Positions 17,904 through 27,330 are shown, counted from the first letter of the stretch. The stretch: 30,400 bases of DNA from Fibrobacterota bacterium (GCA_023412475.1 JAEYNR010000076.1:1-30400), one strand, 5' to 3'. A program made the numbers and translations. Notes: generated by a model from the sequence alone, not told the origin.

Positions 17904-18308
17904 TCAATCCTCTTTCTGAAATGCACGAGCATACCTTTTTAGCCAGGAGAGAAATTTTATTGTTTCCAGCTGGGCATTTGTATAATCTTTCAAGTCCAGC
18001 TTTGCGACTTCTGCAACGAACTCCCTGTCATTCAGTTTTTTTCCCCTGAGCACTTTTATTCCAAGATCATTATCTGTTAGCAATTCCTTGATTATTGTAA
18101 AACATAGAGAATGTTTATCCGACTTTTCTTTTGAAGAAGAATTAGGGTTTTTTGACAGAAGGAATGCAAGAGTCTGACCAAGACCGTTGGTAATAATCAT
18201 CGTAGGGAGTCCTACAATAAAGCTTGCATCATCTTTTTTTATTTTCTCGCCGAAAAGGGCAATTCTATTAAGTGCGAATTCTGATCTTATCTGTTCTCTT
18301 GTTCTCAT
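17904..18308 (-). CDS. cmr5: Cmr5 small helical subunit
   Basis: A 134-residue all-alpha protein that forms the inner filament of the Cmr complex alongside Cmr4. The start MRTREQIRSEFA at 18308 has AGAGGA upstream and lies 4 bases after the cmr4 stop; the longer frame to 18365 would overlap cmr4. Assignment rests on size, the helical composition, a C-terminal WLKRYARAF segment (family-typical), and its place between cmr4 and cmr6. Confidence 0.88.
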   Translation of the reverse strand: MRTREQIRSEFALNRIALFGEKIKKDDASFIVGLPTMIITNGLGQTLAFLLSKNPNSSSKEKSDKHSLCFTIIKELLTDNDLGIKVLRGKKLNDREFVAEVAKLDLKDYTNAQLETIKFLSWLKRYARAFQKED

Positions 18309-18312
18309 GGTA

Positions 18313-19218
18313 TCAGTCCTCTTCATTCCAGTTAAGTTCAAATATTCCCCTGCCACAGGTTTCATCTCCGCCTATTTGAATATACCTGTTCATTATATTC
18401 TCTTTTATCCAGCACTTTATTGTTTCAGAAAGCAATTCCGCTTCTGGTTTATAGCTATTGCGCCAAAATATTACACAATACATAATTGTATCTGATGGTA
18501 ACTCCTCCTGATACCTTAGTGAACCGTTTTTGGTAGTTCCGGTAGTCTGGTCTATCTGTATCTGTGCAGTTATTGAAGTACAATATGACACGCAATAATC
18601 GAAAACCTTATCACTTACAAGTAACAACCGGTTTGCCTGTTCTAAATACTTTAAAATTGGGCTTAACTTTTCTCTTATACTATCTGATGATGTATCTATA
18701 GTTACTTCGATATCTTCAAGAAGAACCTTTTCTTCGGAGACATCTCCTTTCAAGATTATTGCTTTTTCCTCTTCTATTCCTGCAACACATTCAATTTTTT
18801 CTTCTTCTTTTCCGGCTAAAACTATATCTTTTGACAATCGATTAAGCACACTGGGACAGGTAATCCAGACAAAAGGAGCAATGTTTGATCTCATGGGAAA
18901 TGCCAATATTTTGGCGTCAGAAACAATTACCGAACCTGCATATCCACCATTTTCTTCGTTACTTTTGTCTCTATCGGTTCCAAAAACTTTTTCTGTTAAG
19001 TCTTCAACCTGCAACTTCTCCGAGTCATTTTTGATAGAGCTTTTTAATTTATAAAACTGTGCACGCATTGCTCCCTTAACACCTGAACTTGCTATCAGCG
19101 GCCAGTTGGTATGACGTTCGCGCTGAATTGGCAAATCAACGGTTCCAATCGATGTTCCACTTCCTGCATGGCATGGTGAAATTGCATACATTGTAATTAT
19201 AGAAGATTTTGCGTTCAT
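18313..19218 (-). CDS. cmr4: Cmr4 RAMP backbone subunit, target-RNA nuclease
   Basis: A 301-residue repeating backbone subunit that cuts bound target RNA at 6-nt steps. The N-terminal segment CHAGSGTSIGTVDLPIQRERHTNWP is diagnostic (split: CHAGSGTSIGTVDLPIQ, then RERHTNWP). It contains Asp28, matching the catalytic Asp known for this family. The SSGVKGAMR motif follows. ATG 19218 is preferred to the frame start at 19251 because AGAGGAG sits just upstream, 11 bases after the cmr3 stop. It ends with a GRGIFELNW glycine-rich RAMP segment. Confidence 0.95.
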   Translation of the reverse strand: MNAKSSIITMYAISPCHAGSGTSIGTVDLPIQRERHTNWPLIASSGVKGAMRAQFYKLKSSIKNDSEKLQVEDLTEKVFGTDRDKSNEENGGYAGSVIVSDAKILAFPMRSNIAPFVWITCPSVLNRLSKDIVLAGKEEEKIECVAGIEEEKAIILKGDVSEEKVLLEDIEVTIDTSSDSIREKLSPILKYLEQANRLLLVSDKVFDYCVSYCTSITAQIQIDQTTGTTKNGSLRYQEELPSDTIMYCVIFWRNSYKPEAELLSETIKCWIKENIMNRYIQIGGDETCGRGIFELNWNEED

Positions 19219-19229
19219 TTTTTCTCCTC

Positions 19230-20210
19230 TTATTGTGCTATCGGCACACATTGGTGGTTAATATTTTCCTTAAAAACAGTTCCAGCAGGAAACCAGGATT
19301 GGCTTGGCTTATGAAATCTGACACGCATATCCCAACCTGCAATGGTCATAAGTTTTCCTGTGCATATTACTTTTTCTTTATTGCTTTCTTCTGCCCTCAC
19401 CGGACTTAGAGAAAGAAACATATTACCACTGTTACCAAGGTTTAAGGGTGGTATTTTTTTGTAGCCACATAACCTTTGTTCACCTCCAAGCTGCATTTTC
19501 CCAATATCCTTAAGTCCGCAATCTTTATCTGTTGCGATTATCAAAGTAACATCATCATTCAGGCGAATATGCCTGGCAGTAAACAATGCGCCTTTTTGAA
19601 CATTTCGTGTCGGACGGTTTGTCACTTCATCCAGCAATGAAATTCCCGTCCGATTTTCTGCAGCATATAGCTGTTCAGAGTCTAACAAATCATTTTCAGA
19701 AAGAACTATCTCTCCACTTTTAGAAAGAAGCTCACTTCTGATCCATTTACCTCCAATAGAAATCATTTCATTTTCAGATATTGCAACAGGTAAGATTTTC
19801 GCAGATGAATGAATCGAAAGACGTTTTATTACATTCGGATCTGCTATTTTTGCATGTATGACTTTCAGGCCAGAATAATTTTTCCCTGCTACTTTATCAA
19901 TAAACCAGGAGTATGGTGCTGGAGAGTATACAGTATTTTTTCTTTTAAGAAGTATTGCAGTAATTGTAAATGGCGGTTTTTGTTCGCTACTGTTTCCGAT
20001 AAGTTGTAATATTTGATCCGGAACATTTTCACCTTTATTATAAGCATTAAAACTGATACCGTTTTCCTTTAAAACTGTAGTACGTATTGCGCCAGATATT
20101 ACTGATACTGGTGGTGGAAAGAATGCACTTGTTGCAAGCTGTCCAGGTTCAAGAGGCTCTGCACCGCGGAAAAACAAGGTATCTAAAGGTGTTAATTCAT
20201 AAAAATTCAT
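19230..20210 (-). CDS. cmr3: Cmr3 RAMP subunit
   Basis: A 326-residue subunit that pairs with Cmr2/Cas10 at the crRNA 5' handle end of the complex. The N-terminus LTPLDTLFFRGAEPLEPG is family-typical, as is FPPPVSVISGAIRT. The start codon overlaps the cmr2 stop by four bases (ATGA) with AAAGGAG upstream, so translational coupling is likely. Confidence 0.95.
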   Translation of the reverse strand: MNFYELTPLDTLFFRGAEPLEPGQLATSAFFPPPVSVISGAIRTTVLKENGISFNAYNKGENVPDQILQLIGNSSEQKPPFTITAILLKRKNTVYSPAPYSWFIDKVAGKNYSGLKVIHAKIADPNVIKRLSIHSSAKILPVAISENEMISIGGKWIRSELLSKSGEIVLSENDLLDSEQLYAAENRTGISLLDEVTNRPTRNVQKGALFTARHIRLNDDVTLIIATDKDCGLKDIGKMQLGGEQRLCGYKKIPPLNLGNSGNMFLSLSPVRAEESNKEKVICTGKLMTIAGWDMRVRFHKPSQSWFPAGTVFKENINHQCVPIAQ

Positions 20211-22957
20211 TGTAACTCCTTTCGTGGTGCAAGGAACTGTCCGATTATTACACCTTCAGGATTAAACCAGTCAGGCTCATCCGGAATCCCCTGTATACAG
20301 AGAGCAGCCAGTCTGCTGCTAATCCGCATTATTAAATCCTCATTCTCTTTATTGCTATTTAAGATTCCTGAATGACGAACTTCATAAGCAAAAAGTTTAA
20401 TAATTTTATCTACATTCATTTTTCCGTTTTCTCTGGTTTTAATCAGAGGTTCAATGGCGTATTGAAGTTCCTTTAATCTATAAATCAGTCTTGTACTTGT
20501 TTCTTCATTTGTAACACTTTCCATAAGATATTTGAACGAATCCAGCATAGTCTCATCAAGGAATGGATTTTTTTCATCCCATTTAAATGAAATATCCCTG
20601 TCGCCGCCACTTCTTTTTTTCAGCCGTATTGCCAATGCATTTCGACCTTTTTTGCCCTTTGCTATTTTCTCAAGAACTTCATGTGCATCTCTCAAGACTT
20701 CTCTTAATGGTTCCTTATGATGCGCTATAATCAATGAAGCAGAAATAGAGATTTTGGGCGCATTACCAAGGTGATTATTAATCTTACAATAACCTGGTAA
20801 ACCGGTTTTTATCTCTTTTGCGCCATCATTTTCATAAGTCACATAACTCAGGCGATATGCCCTGCTTATCTTTTCTGCAGTTTCAATTGCTTTATCAAGA
20901 GGCAAAACTGCACAAACATCATCTCCTCCTGCATAGATTAAATTCCCTTCTGCATCATTTATGGATGGTGCAACGCTATATCGGGCAAAACTATTAAGTG
21001 AATCGGATATTGTTGAATGCACAGCAGGGTTTATCGACCTGGTATTTTTTATTATGCTTTTTAGAGGAAATGATTCATTATAACCTGGATCATCAAACCG
21101 ACTCCTCAACTCCGGATGAATTATGTCAGCCCATGAAGCAGATATAGTTTTACCGTTTATCAGATCTCCCATTTTATCCCCATCCATGAGCAGTACAGCA
21201 TAATACTTATCACGGTTAGTTATAGATATGCCGCTTTTTTTAGCGCTATTTGATATTTTTCTCATCTCTTCTGAGTTCTCGACATCTCCATCTGCCATCT
21301 CCATGTTATGCAAACATTGAATAAGTTCTTTTTCCTCCTGAGTGGTGATATTTACCTTTTCTTTCAACCTTTTCATGTAACCATGAAACGACAATGCTGT
21401 CGTTGAATAGAATTTTCCTGTATCTCTGAAAGTATCATATAACAATTCGTGTCTGAACTCATCTTTTCCAATTATTATTGGTAACAACCGTTTTATCAAA
21501 CATAAAGCACAAAGCCTCTCACTTTCTCCAATTTGTGGTGTTGAATCAGGCCGGTTATATTTCTTTCGTATTTCTTTCCAGAATTTTTTGATTTCTTTAT
21601 CATATTTTTGAGCACTCGTTTTCCCAGTCTCTTTAAAATTATGCAAAACTTCATGCTCTCCGCATAGAATACACTTTTCACCTTTCTGTGATTTACGAAT
21701 TGAAACCGGTGTCATCTTTGAAGAAGCCAGGAGAGTTTGTATCAGCATGTGTGTTGCCCCGTACAGGCGAGCTGTAAGATTTCCGGTATCACCATAAACA
21801 TTCGCAAACAGATGGATTGTTTTGGATTCCTCTTCCCATTTTCCTTTAGGAATTATCTTATCAAGGGCAGATTCTTCATTAAAGCCTATAAGTTTTGAAG
21901 AAACCCATGAATATTGCCAATAATCGGAAATCTGATAATTAAATAATCCTCTGAAATATTCATCACTGCATAATTTATCACGAACTATCCTTGCGATATG
22001 TTCCCATTCTTCCTGTATTTTTTTCTTTATCCTTTCGCTTATTGCCTCGACTTCTGAAGTAGCACTTAGGAATACAAATTTGTTTGGAAATGATGCGATA
22101 GATCTGCTCTTTTCCTTGAGCGCTTCCAGTATCTGGTTTTCTTTCAGAAAATCCTTCAGACAAAACTTCTTGCTTATCCAGTTTTCTACAAGAGATTGAT
22201 CGTGAAGTGAAGGATACATTACATGATCAGGCCCACATTCCTCCATTACAGTGCGTATTCCAATAAATGAAAGATAAGAAAGTATTACAGATGCAGTCCA
22301 TGAATCACGTAACTTTTTTGCCTTGGCAATAAATGCCTGTACAGGTGTTATTGAAAATACTGTCATCGAAACATCACCATCAGGATCAGATTTCATTGAA
22401 GATCCTATAGCAGAAGTAAGACCGCAATGATGCCATATAGAATTATCCGGTATCCTGGTATCTGCTGGAAGAACATCCCATAATGCCCCCAGGCCTCCAA
22501 CATTCTTGTTGCGCAATCTTTTTTTGAAAGCGAAAAACAGATAGTTGAATAATGTTTCTTCCCATACAGAATCTGAATTTTCCCTGTTCAATTCTGCTAT
22601 ATCGTCCTTAAGCAGCTTAATCAACTCCTTTTGAATTTCATCTGCTGACAATTCATTCGGTAATGAAATATCCAGAGCTGTATTAGCAACCAATGGATGG
22701 GTTATTTTAGGATTTACTTTAAAATCAACATGACCACTATTAGCATCTCTGGAATAACCGGGTACAGCAGCGCGTGTTATTCCCGAAGCGATCATGTCAG
22801 CATTTTGATATTGGTCCTTTGCTGAAACCGACTGATGAATGGCCTCTGCTATCTCTGAAGCTCTTAACTGGTGCCCCTTTATATCCAGTGCCTTACAGAC
22901 AGGATCGTGAAGAAAAAGGGAGATTTTATGCTTCCAGTATTCTGATTTTCGTGACAT
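20207..22957 (-). CDS. cmr2: Cmr2/Cas10, cyclic-oligoadenylate synthase of the type III-B complex
   Basis: A 916-residue large subunit. The N-terminal region has FLHDPVCKAL (HD at 17-18) followed by GHQLRA, a divergent HD-nuclease domain whose activity is uncertain. A zinc-binding ribbon shows CILC (429-432) and CALC (483-486). The second Palm domain has an intact GGDD at residues 677-680 (LIYAGGDDVCAV), so synthesis of cyclic oligoadenylate from ATP is predicted, matching the three CARF proteins in the same operon. ATG 22957 is used because its A is shared with the cmr1 stop (TAATG) and GGAGG precedes it; the frame extends to 22993 inside cmr1. Confidence 0.96.
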   Translation of the reverse strand: MSRKSEYWKHKISLFLHDPVCKALDIKGHQLRASEIAEAIHQSVSAKDQYQNADMIASGITRAAVPGYSRDANSGHVDFKVNPKITHPLVANTALDISLPNELSADEIQKELIKLLKDDIAELNRENSDSVWEETLFNYLFFAFKKRLRNKNVGGLGALWDVLPADTRIPDNSIWHHCGLTSAIGSSMKSDPDGDVSMTVFSITPVQAFIAKAKKLRDSWTASVILSYLSFIGIRTVMEECGPDHVMYPSLHDQSLVENWISKKFCLKDFLKENQILEALKEKSRSIASFPNKFVFLSATSEVEAISERIKKKIQEEWEHIARIVRDKLCSDEYFRGLFNYQISDYWQYSWVSSKLIGFNEESALDKIIPKGKWEEESKTIHLFANVYGDTGNLTARLYGATHMLIQTLLASSKMTPVSIRKSQKGEKCILCGEHEVLHNFKETGKTSAQKYDKEIKKFWKEIRKKYNRPDSTPQIGESERLCALCLIKRLLPIIIGKDEFRHELLYDTFRDTGKFYSTTALSFHGYMKRLKEKVNITTQEEKELIQCLHNMEMADGDVENSEEMRKISNSAKKSGISITNRDKYYAVLLMDGDKMGDLINGKTISASWADIIHPELRSRFDDPGYNESFPLKSIIKNTRSINPAVHSTISDSLNSFARYSVAPSINDAEGNLIYAGGDDVCAVLPLDKAIETAEKISRAYRLSYVTYENDGAKEIKTGLPGYCKINNHLGNAPKISISASLIIAHHKEPLREVLRDAHEVLEKIAKGKKGRNALAIRLKKRSGGDRDISFKWDEKNPFLDETMLDSFKYLMESVTNEETSTRLIYRLKELQYAIEPLIKTRENGKMNVDKIIKLFAYEVRHSGILNSNKENEDLIMRISSRLAALCIQGIPDEPDWFNPEGVIIGQFLAPRKELQ

Positions 22958-23985
22958 TATATTACCTCCGTTACTATCTTGGCAGTACGGCAAAGTACAG
23001 TGTTATTGTCTAATGCTTCATGAATATCTTTCCAAAGTTTATTTTGGTCATTTACTGTATTAAATTTTACCGGTGTCATGTAGGGTAAATGAAAAAAGAG
23101 TCCTTTTAACCCTTCAGAACATTTAATGACTGTCATTCGTAACTGTTTGGGCATGCGATCGATTTCTTTTATTTGTATGGCATTCTTTAAAGGATATCCC
23201 AGAATTGCTCTATTATTTATGTTATCTAATATTTGTGTATTGTAACGGAGCGTTGCATACACCATTGCCATTTCTCTTAACACATTATGTTTCCAATCTT
23301 TGAAAGGTGCCGTTTCCCAGCATAACAACCCATTTTGATCCTTTGCAAATGTCCAGGGATATTTTTTTTCACAAAAAGAGTTTTCTAAAGAAGTAGCTTT
23401 GATTTTCACAGGTTCAGAGAAGTCATAATTTTTTGATGCAAAAGAAAAAGCTCCCCAGCCGTTTCTTGATCGACTTCCAATTGAGCCAAAATAATGGGCA
23501 TGATGCAAAACATTTAAAATCATTTCCTCTGCTTTTTTTGGGAATTCTAAACAGAGAGTAACCTTTTTACCGGGTGTAATAAAATTTTCAAACCCATCTT
23601 TTAAAGCCACCGGACCATAACCTAAATAAACAAACGCTTTTATATTTTGCTTTTCCCCATTAAGCTTGGGAATTTGCATGTAATTCTCTTTCTTGATTAG
23701 ATCATTAAGGGTTGTAATATCCCCAGAGCTGGAAATAACTCTTACTTTTACCGAACTCGCTATTGCACCACTTTTACCTGCACTACCAAAAAGATCATTT
23801 TCTAATTCGAATAATTCTGCGGGAGAAAGATGCCCATTTACTATTCTCCACCATTGCCTTATCAGGCTCTTAAATGGTGCGCTTCTTATCTCTGCCCTTT
23901 TATCTGCCCCACCCAGAAATGTTGGTGTTAAAAATTCTACCTCAATCTCCATATTTTCCAGATTATGAAAACGTGTTATTATCAT
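22957..23985 (-). CDS. cmr1: Cmr1 RAMP subunit
   Basis: A 342-residue subunit that caps the Cmr complex near the 3' end of the crRNA. The opening VEFLTPTFLGGADKRAEIRS then APFKSLIRQWWR is highly typical of Cmr1, and a second RAMP glycine loop GSIGSRSRNGWGAF is present. The start has TAGGAG upstream. It begins 55 bases after the first csx1 gene and is coupled to cmr2 by a one-base overlap. Confidence 0.95.
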   Translation of the reverse strand: MIITRFHNLENMEIEVEFLTPTFLGGADKRAEIRSAPFKSLIRQWWRIVNGHLSPAELFELENDLFGSAGKSGAIASSVKVRVISSSGDITTLNDLIKKENYMQIPKLNGEKQNIKAFVYLGYGPVALKDGFENFITPGKKVTLCLEFPKKAEEMILNVLHHAHYFGSIGSRSRNGWGAFSFASKNYDFSEPVKIKATSLENSFCEKKYPWTFAKDQNGLLCWETAPFKDWKHNVLREMAMVYATLRYNTQILDNINNRAILGYPLKNAIQIKEIDRMPKQLRMTVIKCSEGLKGLFFHLPYMTPVKFNTVNDQNKLWKDIHEALDNNTVLCRTAKIVTEVI

Positions 23986-24040
23986 GTTTTTTCTCCTATG
24001 GAGTTTTATGATTAAATTTTTCGTAAAAACCAGTAACAGT

Positions 24041-25303
24041 TCAAATCAATTCCTTCAGCTCCCCTATAATCTCCGCAAGAATCTTATGACAATTCTCTGC
24101 ATGAACCTTTACTTCTTCAAGAAGCCTGCGTTTCTCAGGGCCTGCACTAGTCCAGCAATGATCAAAACCATTGCGCAAATCCAGCATGGTTTTTATAATA
24201 CTCCTGAGCTTTTGAACAGTTCCATAATTGACCAGTGTATCATAGAGAACTTTAATTTTTTGAAACTTAGGGTCATTTTTATCGAAATTCCATTCATTTT
24301 CATTAAACTGTATCATATTTACAAAAATATCTGCAGAAAATCTTCCTTTTCTTCCTGCTTTGCTGTTCATATTCCTCTTGTACTTCTCTTCTTCACCAAG
24401 CATACCTATCGAACCTATACACTCCCTCATTACCGTGAAAGACTGCATATAGAACCCATGGCGGTTAAGCAGCTCTATGAATGCCAACTGTGTCGAGAAA
24501 TATGAAGAGTCATATTTTCCCGAAGGAGGACAGGATTGAGCAAGGCTGGAAAACTTATCCATGACCAGCTCAAGAAGCTGAGAATCGGCACCCGAACAGC
24601 TCTTACGTTTTTCTGCAATCAAGGTCAGAGCCTTGCCTGCTTTCTCCGCAATATTATTCACATCGACATTCTTTATTATATGAGAAAGGTCATTAAGTGC
24701 ACTTATAAGAGACTGGTCCCTGAGCGCAGAAAAGGTATCGATACCGGTATTTTCCGACAGCATTGCCAGCTTTGAGGTATCTGCACTATCTATAAGATCG
24801 GAAACGCCATCGGCCCATTGGTTTATCTGATAAAAACCTTTCATATCTATAATAGGTCTACCGGGGGCCTCATACGCTCCGTAATACACCGCCATCAACT
24901 GTATATTCTTTGTCTTCTGGATAAAACTCAATGCCGCTGACAGGACTATCGAGAAAGCACGGTATCCATGGGTCATGTCAAACCACACTTCATCCTGAAA
25001 ATCTACAAGGTTCAGTATCGTTTCGAACCATTTCCACTGATCATTTATCAGATCATCAGAAATATGCACCATCTGAAAATCGACATCCGGGGCCAATCGT
25101 TTCTCGAGTTCCTCCTTTAACATTGTTCCATTCTGATTATAAGAATCTTTGGTCACCAGGATTCGGATTCTGTCGAAAAAAGCACCGCCATGCTTTTCAA
25201 CAATCGCAGACTGTACATAGCGGGTTTCCGAAAGCTTTCCATCGTCATATTTTTCTGGAGAATATTTGCTCTTTCCAAGAAAACTTATAAATACCTTGCT
25301 CAT
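24041..25303 (-). CDS. csx1: Csx1-type CARF-HEPN ribonuclease (first copy)
   Basis: A 420-residue TM1812/TIGR02221-like protein. The CARF domain starts KVFISFLGKSKYSP and has the signature FDMTHGYRA (108-116). The C-terminal HEPN domain has LRNGFDHCW with the catalytic pair Arg377 and His382. It is expected to be an RNase activated by cyclic oligoadenylate. The start has CAGGAG upstream. It lies between cas6 and cmr1 in the same operon. The second Csx1 at 15173-16411 has the same architecture but little obvious sequence similarity, so the two may prefer different ligands or RNAs. Confidence 0.9.
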   Translation of the reverse strand: MSKVFISFLGKSKYSPEKYDDGKLSETRYVQSAIVEKHGGAFFDRIRILVTKDSYNQNGTMLKEELEKRLAPDVDFQMVHISDDLINDQWKWFETILNLVDFQDEVWFDMTHGYRAFSIVLSAALSFIQKTKNIQLMAVYYGAYEAPGRPIIDMKGFYQINQWADGVSDLIDSADTSKLAMLSENTGIDTFSALRDQSLISALNDLSHIIKNVDVNNIAEKAGKALTLIAEKRKSCSGADSQLLELVMDKFSSLAQSCPPSGKYDSSYFSTQLAFIELLNRHGFYMQSFTVMRECIGSIGMLGEEEKYKRNMNSKAGRKGRFSADIFVNMIQFNENEWNFDKNDPKFQKIKVLYDTLVNYGTVQKLRSIIKTMLDLRNGFDHCWTSAGPEKRRLLEEVKVHAENCHKILAEIIGELKELI

Positions 25304-25338
25304 TTTAACTCCTGTACTTTATACAACAACCAATTCGT

Positions 25339-26280
25339 TTATTGCCACTTCAAATTCTTCAGCCTGTATTTTCCGAATCCAAACGCAGTGTTTTTTCCAA
25401 CCGACAGAATCTCTCCTGCCTCAAGAAACGGAAGGAAAGTCCCTATATCACCGGTCAGTTTCACCTCTCCAGTAAACCCATCATAGTCGATCTCCCTTTT
25501 CTGGCGTGTACTGAATCTTTTGTTCTTCACCCATTCCATTTTTACTTCTGCCGCTATCGAATTTTCCCACTTCCTCACAAGCTCCTTGCAGTCATCAAAA
25601 TTTTCTCCATCACAATGGATAGCATAAAGAGTAGTTATGCGCCTCAGAAGTGTGGCAAAGAAAGCATAATTATCGTATCGATCCACTATCCTTCCATCTT
25701 TTCTTAAAAGAAGTGGAGAGTAAAAATCGAGTGTGCACTCTCCCTGCGCTGCTTTTGCTTCTCTGACCTGACAGATATCCGGATCAAATTCCATGAACAC
25801 ATCGCTTTTCCCATCCTCATAGAGTAACCTATTATCGGTACTGACCTGAAGAAGCCGGTATCGGATGTGTCCTTTACCCAGTCCCTGTGATCCTAACTTA
25901 TTAAGAGTATAAACAAAGTAGGGTAATGACTTTATTGCCTTACCGATCAGAACCAGTTTCACATTCACTATATCTCCCTGCTGAGCACACCAGAGGGTAA
26001 ATGGGTGTGGAATGGCTTTATACTGGCGCATCCGCGCCGCATCTGAAGCCGGTATGGTCTCAAAAAGATAGCAGTAGATGCAGTTCTGACGAAGAATACA
26101 TCCGGTGCAGGGAATCTCGATTGTAGGGCAGACCAGTTTTCGCAGGGTAATACCGAACCCTCCCCGTATTGTTGCAGCCGGAAACCTGGAGATGGAGTTT
26201 TCTCTGGAAAGTTGCAGCTTTATATAAAACTGTTTATACTTTATGGAGCAGTTGAAGCCTTCAGATGGTAAAGAACACAT
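25339..26280 (-). CDS. cas6: CRISPR RNA-processing endoribonuclease Cas6
   Basis: Cuts the array transcript within each repeat to give crRNAs. Large Cas6 form, 313 residues from ATG 26280, chosen because AGGA lies 8 bases upstream and the typical SRFPAATIRGGFG segment then starts about 30 residues in. The frame stays open to 26382, but that start would sit at the predicted transcription start and adds a hydrophobic stretch foreign to the family. A five-Cys cluster (51, 58, 61, 67, 70; CTGCILRQNCIYC) suggests metal binding, as in many long Cas6 proteins. The C-terminus has the glycine-rich loop GKNTAFGFGKYRL. First gene of the operon, 35 bases before csx1. Confidence 0.92.
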   Translation of the reverse strand: MCSLPSEGFNCSIKYKQFYIKLQLSRENSISRFPAATIRGGFGITLRKLVCPTIEIPCTGCILRQNCIYCYLFETIPASDAARMRQYKAIPHPFTLWCAQQGDIVNVKLVLIGKAIKSLPYFVYTLNKLGSQGLGKGHIRYRLLQVSTDNRLLYEDGKSDVFMEFDPDICQVREAKAAQGECTLDFYSPLLLRKDGRIVDRYDNYAFFATLLRRITTLYAIHCDGENFDDCKELVRKWENSIAAEVKMEWVKNKRFSTRQKREIDYDGFTGEVKLTGDIGTFLPFLEAGEILSVGKNTAFGFGKYRLKNLKWQ

Positions 26281-26384
26281 GAACGATTCCTGAAGCAGAA
26301 ATAAAGGTGGTAAGGCGAAGGAGAAACGGATCCACATTTCAGGTGAAAAGAACCGGAACCCTAAGGCCTGAGATATTATCATTT

Positions 26385-26413
26385 TTAATATAAATAAATA
26401 TATAAATGTGCAA
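26385..26413 (-). promoter_or_regulatory. Candidate promoter of the cas6-csx1-cmr operon
   Basis: On the minus strand TTGCAC (26408-26413) and TATTAA (26385-26390) are 17 bases apart in very AT-rich DNA. This would give a leader of about 100 nt before the cas6 ATG at 26280. An imperfect dyad GACTTC/GGAGTC (26425-26439) just upstream of the -35 could be an operator. Confidence 0.45.
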
Positions 26414-26657
26414 TTATCAAATTTGACTTCTAAGGAGTCTGATATAGTGCAGATAACAACAATACAGGTCTGATTTGCCCTGTTTTTGTTAAATTATTAC
26501 AGAAGCTACTGTTTTAAGGCAAATTTTGAATCCAGATTGTCATGTTTTAACCTGGGGTATTTTTTCTTCTTTTTTGTTCCAATCAGGCTTGAATACTTTT
26601 TTTCAGGCCAATACTACGTCAAGCAGAAACATGTCTGAAAAATGCAGAAACATGGAA

Positions 26658-27035
26658 CAAAATTACATGGACATTATTCAAAATTTCCTGGACAAGTTTA
26701 AAAATTACCTGGGCAAGGCTCAAAATTACTTTGATATGGCTTGAAATTACTTTGGCATGCTTCGAAATTACCTGGACAAGGCTCAAAATTGCTTAGGCAT
26801 GGTTCAAAATTTACTTGGGTATGGCTAAAATTACTTTGATATGGCTCGAAATTACCTGGGCATGCTTCAAAATTACCTGGACAAGGCTCAAAATTTCTTA
26901 GGCATGCTTCAAAATTTACTTGGGTATGGCTAAAACTACTTTGATATGGCTCGAAATTACCTGGGCATGCTTCAAAATTACCTGGGCAAGGCTCAAAATT
27001 ACTTGGATATGGCTCAAAATTACTGAGGAATAGTT
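26658..27035. repeat. 21-bp tandem repeat in 105-bp higher-order units
   Basis: Eighteen consecutive 21-bp units of the type (C/T)AAAATTACCTGGGCATGCT. From 26700 they form three 105-bp super-units of five variants each (26700, 26805, 26910), with the same variant order and few changes. Because 21 is a multiple of three, both strands read as heptapeptides. The minus strand is open across the block from a GTG at 27066 to a stop at 26698, reading NFEPCPG, NFEACPG, NFEPYQS and NFSHTQV (122 residues). The plus strand reads (Q/R)NYL(G/D)(M/K)(L/A) but has four in-frame stops. Neither is convincingly a gene. The flanks 26440-26657 and 27036-27130 show nothing else. Confidence 0.85.
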
Positions 27036-27130
27036 TAAAACTATAGAAATACATGCCGAATTCCACACACCTCTCTGATTTTCAAATGAATATTACATAA
27101 ATTCAAGTTCTTAAAATGCAAAATCTTACC

Positions 27131-27218
27131 CTCTGCGGCATTGCGGCTCTACCGTGAGTTATTCCTTTTCTCCCGGATTTCCAGATATGCTCACGGTAGA
27201 GACGCCAAGACGGCAGAG
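27131..27218. repeat. Long imperfect hairpin, dispersed-palindrome type
   Basis: The arm CTCTGCGGCATTGCGG + CTCTACCGTGAG is matched by CTCACGGTAGAG + ACGCCAAGACGGCAGAG on the other side, giving a ~28-bp arm with few mismatches around a ~32-base loop. It resembles the widely dispersed CTCTGCG.../...CGCAGAG intergenic palindromes seen in many environmental genomes. It is not placed as a terminator for any gene here. Confidence 0.65.
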
Positions 27219-27239
27219 TAATGATTTGTTTTTTGGGAT

Positions 27240-27330
27240 TTGTTCAGGACTTGTTGTTTGTGATTTGGAATTTATTTGTGTGCCCCGCTTCTTATGCAAT
27301 CTTATGTTCCATAAATTAACCGAACACTAC
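27240..27330. repeat. Half MITE related to the element at 13612-13903
   Basis: TTTGGAATTTATTTG, then GCAATCT.ATGTT, then ATTAACCGAACACTAC parallels the right arm of the 13612-13903 element, in the same orientation and ending at the same CACTAC terminus. No matching left end is seen nearby. The next stretch, 27331-27648, is AT-rich and holds no feature I can support beyond the presumed promoter of the following gene. Confidence 0.5.

Noticed and set aside
23721..23764. Possible fifth 44-bp element inside cmr1 (starts CCCCAGAG)
   Set aside because: No CTCTGGGG-like arm at the required distance.
26526..26744. Plus-strand frame starting at TTG, running into the 21-bp repeats
   Set aside because: No ribosome binding site, and it ends after a few repeat units; the continuing frame has further stops. 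Treated as part of the repeat puzzle, not as a gene.
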